Source: a bacterium | Lineage (GTDB): Bacteria > Patescibacteriota > WWE3 > 2-01-FULL-39-13 > JAACPI01 | Reading direction: 5' to 3' | Assembly: GCA_009995545.1 (NCBI GenBank) | Contig: JAACPI010000008.1 | Span: 1-52,885 of the forward strand | Length of the DNA: 52,885 nucleotides | Shown: positions 19,386 through 28,434 of the stretch, piece by piece | Position numbering within the stretch: position 1 is the stretch's first letter | Layout of the letters: every line of letters begins with the position of its first letter | Made by a program: the position numbers and the translations under genes | The notes under the pieces: generated by a model | What the model was told of the DNA's origin: nothing | The model's database searches: none | Seen by the model: the letters and a program-made list of their open reading frames with translations, nothing else

Positions 19386-19631
19386 TTACTTGCACCAAAC
19401 ACCCGAAAATCCGTAGAACTCTCCGCCAAAGGCTTTAGTTATAAAATACCCATAACAGGGGCCTTCTACTCCTGGTGGAGAGTTTACCGGTACCCATTTC
19501 AACTGAGTTTGTTCCTCTACAGTGCTTGTAGTCGGGCCAAACTTTTGTGAATCTAGAGTTTGGGCTGGTGCAGGTGCACAAGCTCCAAACAAAAACAAAG
19601 CCAGTACTAGTGCACCAATTAAGCTTTTCAC
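19386..19631 (-). CDS. Small lipoprotein
   Basis: GTG start at 19631 with SD AAAGGAGA (19638-19645); VKSLIGALVLALFLFGACAPAPAQ lipobox (FGAC). Confidence 0.65.
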   Translation of the reverse strand: MKSLIGALVLALFLFGACAPAPAQTLDSQKFGPTTSTVEEQTQLKWVPVNSPPGVEGPCYGYFITKAFGGEFYGFSGVWCK

Positions 19632-19667
19632 TCTATGTCTCCTTTTAGTTGGGTTGGATTTAAACGA

Positions 19668-19720
19668 TTGCCTTTCGACACAGTAAATACAGTGTCTGTA
19701 TTCACAATGCCAAAAGGCAA
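19668..19720 (-). promoter_or_regulatory. Structured leader with two mutually exclusive hairpins upstream of the lipoprotein gene
   Basis: Outer stem TTGCCTTT/AAAGGCAA (19668-19675/19713-19720); inner AATACAG-TGT-CTGTATT (19686-19702) competes with GACAC...GTGTC (19677-19696 region). Confidence 0.45.
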
Positions 19721-19773
19721 AAAACACCAGCAAATTTTAAATGTACTTTGCCGGTAATTAGTGTTTTAAACAC

Positions 19774-19933
19774 AAAAAAACCGGCCAGTACAGCCGGTTA
19801 AGAGTTTTAAACCTTATGAACGGCCATACAGTATGGCCGGTTGTAAATGATTTTAGATCACGGTTTTTGCAAAGTTTACCAAAGGTAAAACCAGTCTTTG
19901 CATAACTCCCTAAAATCCAAGGCGTTATTTAAT
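19774..19933 (-). ncRNA. Candidate structured ~160-nt RNA ending in an intrinsic terminator
   Basis: Promoter just upstream; nested stems 19849-19856/19910-19917, 19868-19874/19896-19902, 19875-19880/19884-19889; hairpin 19821-19839; terminator AACCGGC/GCCGGTT plus T7. Confidence 0.6.
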
Positions 19934-19939
19934 GATTAA

Positions 19940-19968
19940 AATATACACAAATAACTATAAGATGTCAA
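19940..19968 (-). promoter_or_regulatory. Consensus-like sigma70 promoter on minus strand
   Basis: TTGACA (19963-19968 rc) - 17 bp - TATATT (19940-19945 rc). Confidence 0.75.
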
Positions 19969-20040
19969 GTAAATTTAGTAAAATTAAGCGGAGTTTTATG
20001 GGTTACTATTAGCCTTATAACAACAACAAATAAGATTGAT

Positions 20041-20072
20041 AGTATATACTGAGTATATACTTAGTATATACT
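20041..20072. repeat. Three copies of the 10-bp palindrome AGTATATACT at 11-bp period
   Basis: 20041-20050, 20052-20061, 20063-20072. Confidence 0.9.
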
Positions 20073-20102
20073 ATTTTACTTCACATTTTTCTAAAAACTA
20101 GC

Positions 20103-21251
20103 CTATTCAACAAGCTTAATTTCCTCTTCGGCAAGTTCCTTTGTTGCTTTTGCTTCTTTTAACTTTGGTTTGTTATCTTTGCTCTTTTCCGATTCTTCGA
20201 TATTTTTAAAGCTCCTACCCATTTGTTTTACCCTAGTTTCTGAAATTTGTTGGTAATCTTTATATGCTGTGTCAAAGCTCCTACCTAACTTTTCAAACTC
20301 ACCTGTAAATTTTGTAAAGTTGTCTTTAAAAACTGCAATGTGTTTTATAACATCTTTAAGGTTTTGTTCGTAATAAAAGTTTCTGTATCCTTGCATTATT
20401 GTTCTGGCTATAGCATAAATGCTAAAGGGGGAGGCAATAATTATTTTTTTAGCAAAAGCTTCTTCTACAAGGGCTGGGAATTCTTTATTTATATAAGTAA
20501 AAACAACCTCGTTTGGAACAAACATTATGGCAAAATCTAAAGTTCCTTCTTCACTATTTATATATTCTCTTTTGGTAATATCTCTTAATTTAGTTCGTAC
20601 ATCTAACTCAAATTGCTTTTTTAAATTGGTTAAGTGAGTTTTATCTTCGGCATCGGTCATTTTTAATATTGCAGCTAAAGGAAATTTTGCATCTACACTA
20701 ATAGTGCGCTTTTCGGGAAGCATTATTATTACATCGGGTCTAACTCCACTGTCCATAACTTCTTGGGTTTTATAATGTACTCCTTTTTCAAGTCCGCTAC
20801 TTATTAGAATATCTTCTAATATTTTTTCTCCCCACTCTCCACGTACCTGGTTGTTGCTCATTACTCTGGCAAGTTTTGCAGCACTTGTTTCTAAATCTTT
20901 AGTAGCTTTTTGATGTTCTTCGATTTGCCTCTTTATATCACCAAAATACTTCATATTTTCTGTTCGGCTTTCTATTAGTTCTTTATGTCGTTTTTCTAGA
21001 TCTTCTTCAATTTTTTTAACCATTCCTTCCATAGCCTCTTTTTTATTTTTTAAATCAGTTGAAATCACTTCTTTATCTGCTTTTAAAGCATCCTTAGAAA
21101 TTTGAGTTAATTTTCCCATTCCCTCGTTCATTAGTTCATTAAACACATTTTTAAAATCTTCTTTTTGTTTTTTCTCCATATCTCTCTTAAACCAAAGTAA
21201 AAAGAGTAAGATTATAATTGTTACAGTAGTAAGGGCAATTATTATTTGCAT
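20103..21251 (-). CDS. rmuC: RmuC family DNA recombination protein
   Basis: Coiled coil then VRGEWGEKILEDILISSGLEKGVHYKTQ, VRPDVIIMLPEKRTISVDAKFPLAA. Confidence 0.92.
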   Translation of the reverse strand: MQIIIALTTVTIIILLFLLWFKRDMEKKQKEDFKNVFNELMNEGMGKLTQISKDALKADKEVISTDLKNKKEAMEGMVKKIEEDLEKRHKELIESRTENMKYFGDIKRQIEEHQKATKDLETSAAKLARVMSNNQVRGEWGEKILEDILISSGLEKGVHYKTQEVMDSGVRPDVIIMLPEKRTISVDAKFPLAAILKMTDAEDKTHLTNLKKQFELDVRTKLRDITKREYINSEEGTLDFAIMFVPNEVVFTYINKEFPALVEEAFAKKIIIASPFSIYAIARTIMQGYRNFYYEQNLKDVIKHIAVFKDNFTKFTGEFEKLGRSFDTAYKDYQQISETRVKQMGRSFKNIEESEKSKDNKPKLKEAKATKELAEEEIKLVE

Positions 21252-21355
21252 GAAGTCAGTATACAGTAGATAGTAGCCAGTAGTCAGTTATCTTTTAATT
21301 TTCTAGGTCTACTCTAATAATTTTAGAACTTTAAATTTTAGCGTATACTTTATTT

Positions 21356-21748
21356 ATGAAACGAGCATTTCACCCGCCTGTTTTTTTGTTTAAACATATT
21401 AGTCTTAGTGCTATAACTTTTACTGCTTTGCTTTATATATTTACCACTGTTGAGCCCACAAATGCTTTAATGGTTTTACTTTTTTTATTTTTATTGTTTA
21501 TTTTTTTATCTTCATTTTTGAGTTTGGTTACCTTTGTAATTAAGCACCGAGAAGATAGAAGAGTTTGGTATTTAAAAGAAAAAAACTTTGTTTCTCTTTA
21601 TAGTTTGTTTATTTTTTTATCTTTGGGAGCAGTTTTAATGATTTTTTTAAGCTATATAAAACAAATAAATTATGTGTCTGTTGGCTTAGTTGTAGCCTCT
21701 ACCCTTGGAGGATATATTTTAAATAAAAAAAGCTCTGCAGAAATTTAA
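21356..21748 (+). CDS. Small polytopic membrane protein
   Basis: Four hydrophobic segments; located just upstream of metG. Confidence 0.6.
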   Translation: MKRAFHPPVFLFKHISLSAITFTALLYIFTTVEPTNALMVLLFLFLLFIFLSSFLSLVTFVIKHREDRRVWYLKEKNFVSLYSLFIFLSLGAVLMIFLSYIKQINYVSVGLVVASTLGGYILNKKSSAEI

Positions 21749-21801
21749 CTGTTTGAAACCTCTGTTTTTGTCTTTATTCCCTGTTATAATGCTTATAAAT
21801 T

Positions 21802-23259
21802 ATGGACCAGACTAAAAACTTTTATTTAACGACAACCCTGCCTTACGTAAACAGTAGCCCGCATATTGGCTTTGCTTTAGAAATTATTCAGGCGGATGCA
21901 ATTTGTAGATATATGTCTAAGCAGGGCTATAGCGTTATCTTTAATACAGGTACGGATGAGCATGGTTTAAAGATATATCAAAAAGCTTTAGAAGAGGGAA
22001 AAGACCCACAAGTTTATACAGACGAATACGCTAAACATTTTAAAGATTTAAAGGAAAAACTAAATTTATCTTTTAACAGGTTTATTAGAACTACTGATAA
22101 AAATCATAAGGAGGCAGCTAAACATTTTTGGAACCTAAGCCTTAAAAATGGTGATATTTACAAGGATAAATACGCAGTTAAGTACTGTGTTGGCTGTGAA
22201 TTAGAAAAACAAGATAGTGAGCTTGAAAATGGAAAATGCCCAATTCATCCTAATATGAATATTGAACTTGTCGAAGAAGAAAATTATTATTTTAAATTTT
22301 CTAAGTATCAAGAGCCCCTTCTTAAAATTTATAATGAAAACCCCAGTTTTGTAGTACCCGCTTTTAGGTTAGAGGAAATTAAAAAATTTGTAAGTGAGGG
22401 GTTAAAAGATTTTAGTATAAGTAGATTAAAAGAAAAAATGCCTTGGGGTGTTGAGGTGCCGGGAGACAGCGATCATGTTATGTATGTTTGGTTTGATGCT
22501 TTAATAAACTACATTTCCACCTTAGGGTGGCCAAACAAAGATAGTGATTTTAAAGATTTTTGGCCTGGGGTACAAGTTGCAGGAAAAGATAATTTAAGGC
22601 AACAAAGTGCTATGTGGCAGGCAATGTTACTTTCTGCCGGTTTAAAACCCAGCAAACAAATTTTAATTCACGGGTTTATTAACAGTGACGGGCAAAAAAT
22701 GAGCAAAAGCCTTGGAAATGTTATTGACCCTCTTAAAATTGTAGACAACTACGGAATAGATGCCCTTAGATATTACCTTTTATCTGACGCCCCAACTTTT
22801 GGTGAAGATATGGACTATGCTGATGATAAATTTAAAAACAGGGTTAATGGAGACTTAGCCAATGGGATAGGTAACCTTGTTGCTAGGGTAACTAAAATGT
22901 GTGAAACAAGTGGTTTTGAATACATTTTAAACTTTAAAAAAGCCGAAATTGAAGGTGTTATTGATAAAACAGCTCAATTAATGAGTGAGTATAAAATAGA
23001 TGAGGTTTGCGCTGTTTTAACCTATGAAGTTTCCGTTTTAGATAAACATTTGCAAGAGACTAAACCCTGGGAAAATATTGCCGAAAATAAAGAACTTTTA
23101 GAATTGGTTTTAAATAAAATTTTATTCTTGTTAGACAATTTTGAATTTATTCTCCCTACTACTAAACAGCGGGTCTTTGACCATCTAGGTGTTAGTGAGG
23201 ATATAGAAACTGTTAAAAAAGTAACACATTTGACTGGGCTTTTTCCTAGAATCCAATGA
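21802..23259 (+). CDS. metG: Methionyl-tRNA synthetase
   Basis: TTTLPYVNSSPHIGFALEIIQADAICRY, Cys cluster CVGCELEKQ..CPIH, GQKMSKSLGNVIDP. Confidence 0.96.
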   Translation: MDQTKNFYLTTTLPYVNSSPHIGFALEIIQADAICRYMSKQGYSVIFNTGTDEHGLKIYQKALEEGKDPQVYTDEYAKHFKDLKEKLNLSFNRFIRTTDKNHKEAAKHFWNLSLKNGDIYKDKYAVKYCVGCELEKQDSELENGKCPIHPNMNIELVEEENYYFKFSKYQEPLLKIYNENPSFVVPAFRLEEIKKFVSEGLKDFSISRLKEKMPWGVEVPGDSDHVMYVWFDALINYISTLGWPNKDSDFKDFWPGVQVAGKDNLRQQSAMWQAMLLSAGLKPSKQILIHGFINSDGQKMSKSLGNVIDPLKIVDNYGIDALRYYLLSDAPTFGEDMDYADDKFKNRVNGDLANGIGNLVARVTKMCETSGFEYILNFKKAEIEGVIDKTAQLMSEYKIDEVCAVLTYEVSVLDKHLQETKPWENIAENKELLELVLNKILFLLDNFEFILPTTKQRVFDHLGVSEDIETVKKVTHLTGLFPRIQ

Positions 23260-24515
23260 ATTCAATGCCCAAGCGTAAAAAATTTTTATGGGGCGCAAGT
23301 AGTGCTGCTCATCAGGTAGAGGGAAACAACTATAATGATTGGACAGTTTGGGAGCAGGAAAACGCTTTTCGTTTAGCAAAAGAACCAAAAAAGTATTATT
23401 TAAAGTACTCTAAAATGTTTCTTAGTATTGAACCTCCTTGGGAGTTAATGAACCCTCACTTTGAAAACCCCAAAAACTATATATCTGGTGATGCTGTGGA
23501 TCACTACAACAGGTACTCCGAAGATTTTAAACTGGCCCAGGATTTGGGCCACAACGCACATAGATTTTCTATTGAGTGGTCTAGGATAGAACCTAAGCAG
23601 GGAGAATTTGATTCCAGGGAGATTGAACACTATAGAAATGTTTTAAAGGAGCTAAAAAGCCGTGGTTTGGAGCCCGTTGCTACTTTGTGGCATTTTACTC
23701 TTCCGGTTTGGGCATATGAGATGGGTGGGTTTTCTAATAAAAAAGTAGCTAATTACTTTTTGAGGTTTGTAGACCTTGTGTCGAAAGAGTATGCCGATCT
23801 GGTTACTTACTGGATAGTACTAAATGAGCCCGTGATCTATACTTTTGCAACTTATTTTATTGGTGTTTTTCCTAACGGAAACAAAGGTTTTTTCTCCGGA
23901 TTAAAGGCTATTAAAAATTTTATATACGTAACAAATCGTGCGGGTAGCTATATTAAAAAATATAATAATAAAGCCTTAGTAGGTGTTTCTAAGCAGGATT
24001 TAGATGCCAGATTCACTACCTCGTGGAACCACTTTTTAGCCTATTCCGTTGATTTCTTTTGGAATTTACTTTTTATAGTTTTAACGAAAAAGAACTTAGA
24101 TTTCATAGGTTTAAATTACTATATTTCTAAAATTTTTGGTAAGAAGAAAGCCGGACTAAAGTATTCTGATATGGGTTGGGGACTATACCCCAAAGGTTTA
24201 TATAACTTGCTTAAAAAGCTACAAAGATTTGGTAAGCCGATTTTAATCACAGAATGCGGTCTTGCAGATTCTAAAGACATTAAAAGAGGTTGGTACATTA
24301 AAGAGGTAATTGAAAATATTAAAAAAGCTAAGGCCGAGGGTGTTGTTGTCACCGGCTTTATCTACTGGTCTCTAACAGATAATTTTGAATGGGATAAAGG
24401 CTTTTGGCCCAAATTTGGATTAGTAGAGATTGACTATAATAACCGGTTATCAAGAAAAATACGCAGAAGCGGTTACATCTATAAAAAACTTATAGAGGAA
24501 AATTTTAATATCTGA
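23256..24515 (+). CDS. Glycoside hydrolase family 1 (beta-glucosidase-like)
   Basis: WGASSAAHQVEG, RFSIEWSRIEP, TLWHFTLPVW, LNEP acid/base, ITECG nucleophile region. Confidence 0.92.
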   Translation: MNSMPKRKKFLWGASSAAHQVEGNNYNDWTVWEQENAFRLAKEPKKYYLKYSKMFLSIEPPWELMNPHFENPKNYISGDAVDHYNRYSEDFKLAQDLGHNAHRFSIEWSRIEPKQGEFDSREIEHYRNVLKELKSRGLEPVATLWHFTLPVWAYEMGGFSNKKVANYFLRFVDLVSKEYADLVTYWIVLNEPVIYTFATYFIGVFPNGNKGFFSGLKAIKNFIYVTNRAGSYIKKYNNKALVGVSKQDLDARFTTSWNHFLAYSVDFFWNLLFIVLTKKNLDFIGLNYYISKIFGKKKAGLKYSDMGWGLYPKGLYNLLKKLQRFGKPILITECGLADSKDIKRGWYIKEVIENIKKAKAEGVVVTGFIYWSLTDNFEWDKGFWPKFGLVEIDYNNRLSRKIRRSGYIYKKLIEENFNI

Positions 24516-24525
24516 AGATTGTAAG

Positions 24526-25362
24526 ATGCACTATATTGATACCCACTGCCATCTATTTTTAAATGACGAAGGTTTTAGCTTTGACCCAGAAATAGTTGTT
24601 AAAAATAGTATTAAGGCGGGTGTAAAACAAATATGGCTTAGCTCAACGAATGTCTGGGATATTAAAAGAAATTTAGCTTTAACAAGTAAATACCCTGAAA
24701 ACCTTAAAACTTTTGTGGGTTTTCACCCAGAAGATTATTTGGAATATGACTCCTCTGAGCTAGAAAATATCCTCAAAGTATATTGCCGACCTACGACTTT
24801 AAACCCCGGCTCCCTAAACCCTAAATCCTCTAGTCCAAATCCTATTGCGGGTATTGGTGAGGTGGGTGTAGATCTGCATTGGAATGACATATCTACAAAA
24901 GACATACAAATGCAGGTTTTTAAAGATCAAATCGAGCTGGCTTTAAAGTATGATCTACCCGTGGCAGTACATTCTAGGGATGCTTACGAACTAACTATAG
25001 AAGTGCTAGAAAAATATAAAAACCTTAAATTTATTTGGCATAGCTACAATTTAGATAGTGATACGACCAAAAAGCTACTAGGCGTATTTCCCAATATTTA
25101 CTTTGGTTTTAATGCAGTAATTACTTATAAATCGGGGATATACATACAAGAAAGTATTAAAGTTATTCCGGATGATAAAATAGTGTTAGAAACAGATGCT
25201 CCTTTTTTATCTCCAAGGACTAAAGAAAGTTCAAATAGGGGGTATAATACTTCTGAAGGCGTTATCGACGTGTATCAGGCAGTGTCTAAAATAAGGGGCC
25301 TATCGGTGGAAAAACTACAGAGGCTAGTTATCAAAAATTGTTCTAAATATATAAATAACTGA
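24526..25362 (+). CDS. TatD family metal-dependent deoxyribonuclease/hydrolase
   Basis: YIDTHCHLF, GIGEVGVDLHW, PVAVHSRDA, LETDAPFLSP. Confidence 0.92.
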   Translation: MHYIDTHCHLFLNDEGFSFDPEIVVKNSIKAGVKQIWLSSTNVWDIKRNLALTSKYPENLKTFVGFHPEDYLEYDSSELENILKVYCRPTTLNPGSLNPKSSSPNPIAGIGEVGVDLHWNDISTKDIQMQVFKDQIELALKYDLPVAVHSRDAYELTIEVLEKYKNLKFIWHSYNLDSDTTKKLLGVFPNIYFGFNAVITYKSGIYIQESIKVIPDDKIVLETDAPFLSPRTKESSNRGYNTSEGVIDVYQAVSKIRGLSVEKLQRLVIKNCSKYINN

Positions 25363-25368
25363 TTTATT

Positions 25369-26925
25369 GTGTTAAAAAAATACAAATTTAAAATTTCTTC
25401 GCAAAGGATACTAGAAATAATTCCTGGGGCGTTAACTTGGTCTACGCTTTTATCCCCCTTGGTGTTAGGGTACTTTTACCCCGACTTTGTAGTTTTTATG
25501 TTAAGTTTTTTAACTATTTATTGGACTTTTAAAGTTACAAACGGTATGGCTGGTCTAGTAAATGGTTATAGAAAATATAAAGCGGAGACTTCTGTATCTT
25601 GGTTTGAAGAATCAAAAAAACTAGATTTTTCTAAACTCAACGATCCCCAGACACTTCCAGAATCTTTTGAAAAAATAAAACATTTTGTTTTGGTTCCAGT
25701 GTATTCGGAACCTTACACTATTTTGTCAGACAGCTTTAAAAGCTATTTGGCAACTTCTATTCCAAATAAAAGCCTAACTATAGTTTACGGGATTGAGCAA
25801 AAATATAGCGATAGGGTAATTGCTGATATTAAGAAGATTCAAAAAGAGTTTGATCCTAAAAATGAGATTGAAATAATGTATTTTGTCCACCCTCAGAATA
25901 TAGAAGGGGAGGTTTTAGGTGTTGCAGGGCCAAATAGGGATTGGGCTGCTAGAAGAGCTGTAGAAGAGCTACAAAAAAGAAATGAAAACTTGAATAATTA
26001 TATTTTTACTACAATGGACTCCGATACAAAGCCCCACCCAGAGTTTTTCGCTCGAATTACCTATCTTTATTTAACTACCGATGAGCGTAAAAAGAGGTTT
26101 TATGAAACAGCCGTGCACATATTTGATAATAATACTTACGAGGTTCCTGTAATTAACAGGGTAGCTGCCGATGGTATTATGGTGGCTCTTTTAGCTACTT
26201 GGTCTACATTAAACTGGCCTACGACAACTGAACAGATGGACACTTTTTCTTGTTACAGCTGTGCTTTGACCACCTTAGTTAAGGCGGATTATTGGGACCC
26301 TTCTTTAGGAATTGACGACTCGATATTTTTTTGGAGGGCGTTTAAGGCTTTTGAGGGAAACTTTGAAGGTGTACCTTTTTTTATACCTATTCATTTGGAT
26401 GCAGCTGAGGGTAGCGGTTATTTAGACTCGCATTTATCCTTGTACAAACAACAGTTACGCTGGGGATGGGGAGTAATAACTTTTCCAATCTCTGTAAAAT
26501 TAATTCCTTTTGCGAAAGATGCTAATATTGTGGATAAAATATCTCATATCTGGACCAAGATAGAGCATTTTGTTCTACTTCGTGCGACCCCTTTTCTACT
26601 TACTTTTGGCTTTTTAATGCTTACTTTTGTAAATGAAAATGTTAAACAAGCAAATTATGCTTATGCTATCCCTAAGATAAATAGCCTACTTCTTTCCATT
26701 GCTCTTTTAGGCCTGTTACCTTTATTTTTCGTACGATTAAAACTTAAAAAACCTATGCCAAAATCTTGGCCTTGGTATAAAAAATTCTTTATCTCGTTAA
26801 TAAGCTTACCAGCTCTTTATCTTACATACTTAACTTTTGCATTTATTCCTTGGTTAGAGGCTCAAACAAAGATGATGTTAGGAAAAAAATACAAAAGTTT
26901 ATATTACACGCCTAAGTTTAGATAA
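25369..26925 (+). CDS. Membrane glycosyltransferase family 2-like (processive GT type)
   Basis: FTTMDSDTKPHPEFF, LDSHLSLYKQQLRWGWG (QxxRW), C-terminal TM segments; GTG start. Confidence 0.8.
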   Translation: MLKKYKFKISSQRILEIIPGALTWSTLLSPLVLGYFYPDFVVFMLSFLTIYWTFKVTNGMAGLVNGYRKYKAETSVSWFEESKKLDFSKLNDPQTLPESFEKIKHFVLVPVYSEPYTILSDSFKSYLATSIPNKSLTIVYGIEQKYSDRVIADIKKIQKEFDPKNEIEIMYFVHPQNIEGEVLGVAGPNRDWAARRAVEELQKRNENLNNYIFTTMDSDTKPHPEFFARITYLYLTTDERKKRFYETAVHIFDNNTYEVPVINRVAADGIMVALLATWSTLNWPTTTEQMDTFSCYSCALTTLVKADYWDPSLGIDDSIFFWRAFKAFEGNFEGVPFFIPIHLDAAEGSGYLDSHLSLYKQQLRWGWGVITFPISVKLIPFAKDANIVDKISHIWTKIEHFVLLRATPFLLTFGFLMLTFVNENVKQANYAYAIPKINSLLLSIALLGLLPLFFVRLKLKKPMPKSWPWYKKFFISLISLPALYLTYLTFAFIPWLEAQTKMMLGKKYKSLYYTPKFR

Positions 26926-28430
26926 TGAATAAAATTAGTATTATTAAAAATCTTTTAATAAAGAATGTGTCACTTTTGGTTGGAGATAGGTTTGGCTTTT
27001 TTACTGATTTGAAGACTAATTACTTTTACCTACTGTCTCTAGTGGTTGTGATACTCCAATTTGTGTATGTTTTAATATATTATAAATATCTTTCTTCTAT
27101 AATCCCGCTTTGGAACTTTTTAAACTGGGGAGCTGATATTTTAGCCTCAAAGCAGTATATTTTTATACTTCCCACCTTGTCTTTAGTTGTAATGCTCTCC
27201 TGTGTTTCTGTGTCAGTATATTTTATGAAATACAACCTTTGGTCTGTTTCTAGGTTTATAGCCTATTTTAATTTGTTCAATGTTCTTGCTTTCGGGGTAG
27301 CTATTTTTACACTAATCGAAAGATCTAAAATTACAACTTTGAGTTTTGGTCCTTGGTTTAATCTATACTTTTTTCCTTTTTTAATTGCCTTTGCTGGAAC
27401 CTTTATCACTTCGAGGGTTTTAATCAAAAATGCAGATAAACTGGGGATTATAGAGTTTCCTGACCTGCGTGATGAGCCTGCAAAGGTTTTACAACGCCCT
27501 ACTCCAAGAGCTGGTGGTGTAGCTTTTTGGGTAGGTTTTACAATAGCTTGCTCCGCCTTTCTTTGGTACTCTCAAAGGGTTTGGGGTCTTATAATTGGTA
27601 CTTTTTTAATTTCTTTGGTTGGGTTTTTAGATGATAGATACAAACTTGGGTACCTTTCTAGGCTACTTTTAGTATTGCCTGTTTCCATCGTTATTATTGT
27701 TTTATCTGGTTTTATAATGATCTACATTCCAAACCCTTTTGGCCAGCCTCTAAAATTGGACTCGTGGGTATTTAATTTTCAACTGTTTGGCAATCACTCC
27801 ATAATCGTATTTGCTGCTATCTTTGCTTTTTTGTGGCTTCTTTGGTTAAGTCAGATGCTTTCCTTTAATAATGGTATAGACGGTCAATTTGTAGCCATCA
27901 GCTCAGTAACAGCTTTGGTAATTGGTTTGCTGTCCTTTAGATTTGGAAATCTAACTTATGAACAGCAGATTAGTGCTAAAATTAGTTTTATCACTCTCGG
28001 AGCTTTACTTGGATTGTTTATAGATACTTTTCCACCACAAAAAATAATCTGGGGGTGGGGGGCCACTGCTGTTGGCTTAATTTTTGCCTCTTTATCTCTT
28101 TTGTCTGGTACAAGAGTCGCCTCCGCCTTTTTGGTACTACTATTACCCTCGATAGATGTTGCTTACGTACTATTTGTACGTTTAAAAGAAGGTAAATCCC
28201 CCTTTAAAGGTGATAGAAACCACCTACATCACAAACTTATTGATTTAGGTTGGTCAAAAAGAAAAATAGCTAGTTTTTATTGGCTTATCTCTGCAGTTTT
28301 TGGTGTGTTAACGTATTATACTTCTGGAAGATCTAAAGCCTTAACTACACTAATGCTAACTGGTGTATTACTTTTTGCACTTATTGTCTTTAGAAGATAC
28401 GTAGGTAAGCTTACAGCACTGAAAAGCTAA
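26925..28430 (+). CDS. Undecaprenyl-phosphate glycosyl-1-phosphate transferase (WecA/MraY/TagO superfamily)
   Basis: PTPRAGGVAFW, GFLDDRYKLGYLSRLL, NNGIDGQ, HHKLIDLGWSKRK. Confidence 0.88.
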   Translation: MNKISIIKNLLIKNVSLLVGDRFGFFTDLKTNYFYLLSLVVVILQFVYVLIYYKYLSSIIPLWNFLNWGADILASKQYIFILPTLSLVVMLSCVSVSVYFMKYNLWSVSRFIAYFNLFNVLAFGVAIFTLIERSKITTLSFGPWFNLYFFPFLIAFAGTFITSRVLIKNADKLGIIEFPDLRDEPAKVLQRPTPRAGGVAFWVGFTIACSAFLWYSQRVWGLIIGTFLISLVGFLDDRYKLGYLSRLLLVLPVSIVIIVLSGFIMIYIPNPFGQPLKLDSWVFNFQLFGNHSIIVFAAIFAFLWLLWLSQMLSFNNGIDGQFVAISSVTALVIGLLSFRFGNLTYEQQISAKISFITLGALLGLFIDTFPPQKIIWGWGATAVGLIFASLSLLSGTRVASAFLVLLLPSIDVAYVLFVRLKEGKSPFKGDRNHLHHKLIDLGWSKRKIASFYWLISAVFGVLTYYTSGRSKALTTLMLTGVLLFALIVFRRYVGKLTALKS

Positions 28431-28434
28431 AGCG

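Noticed and set aside
19774-19933. Assigning the structured RNA to 6S, tmRNA, SRP or RNase P RNA
   Set aside because: No recognisable conserved core (no tag-peptide/tRNA-like domain, no SRP GGAAG...AGCAG loop, too short for RNase P), so left unassigned.
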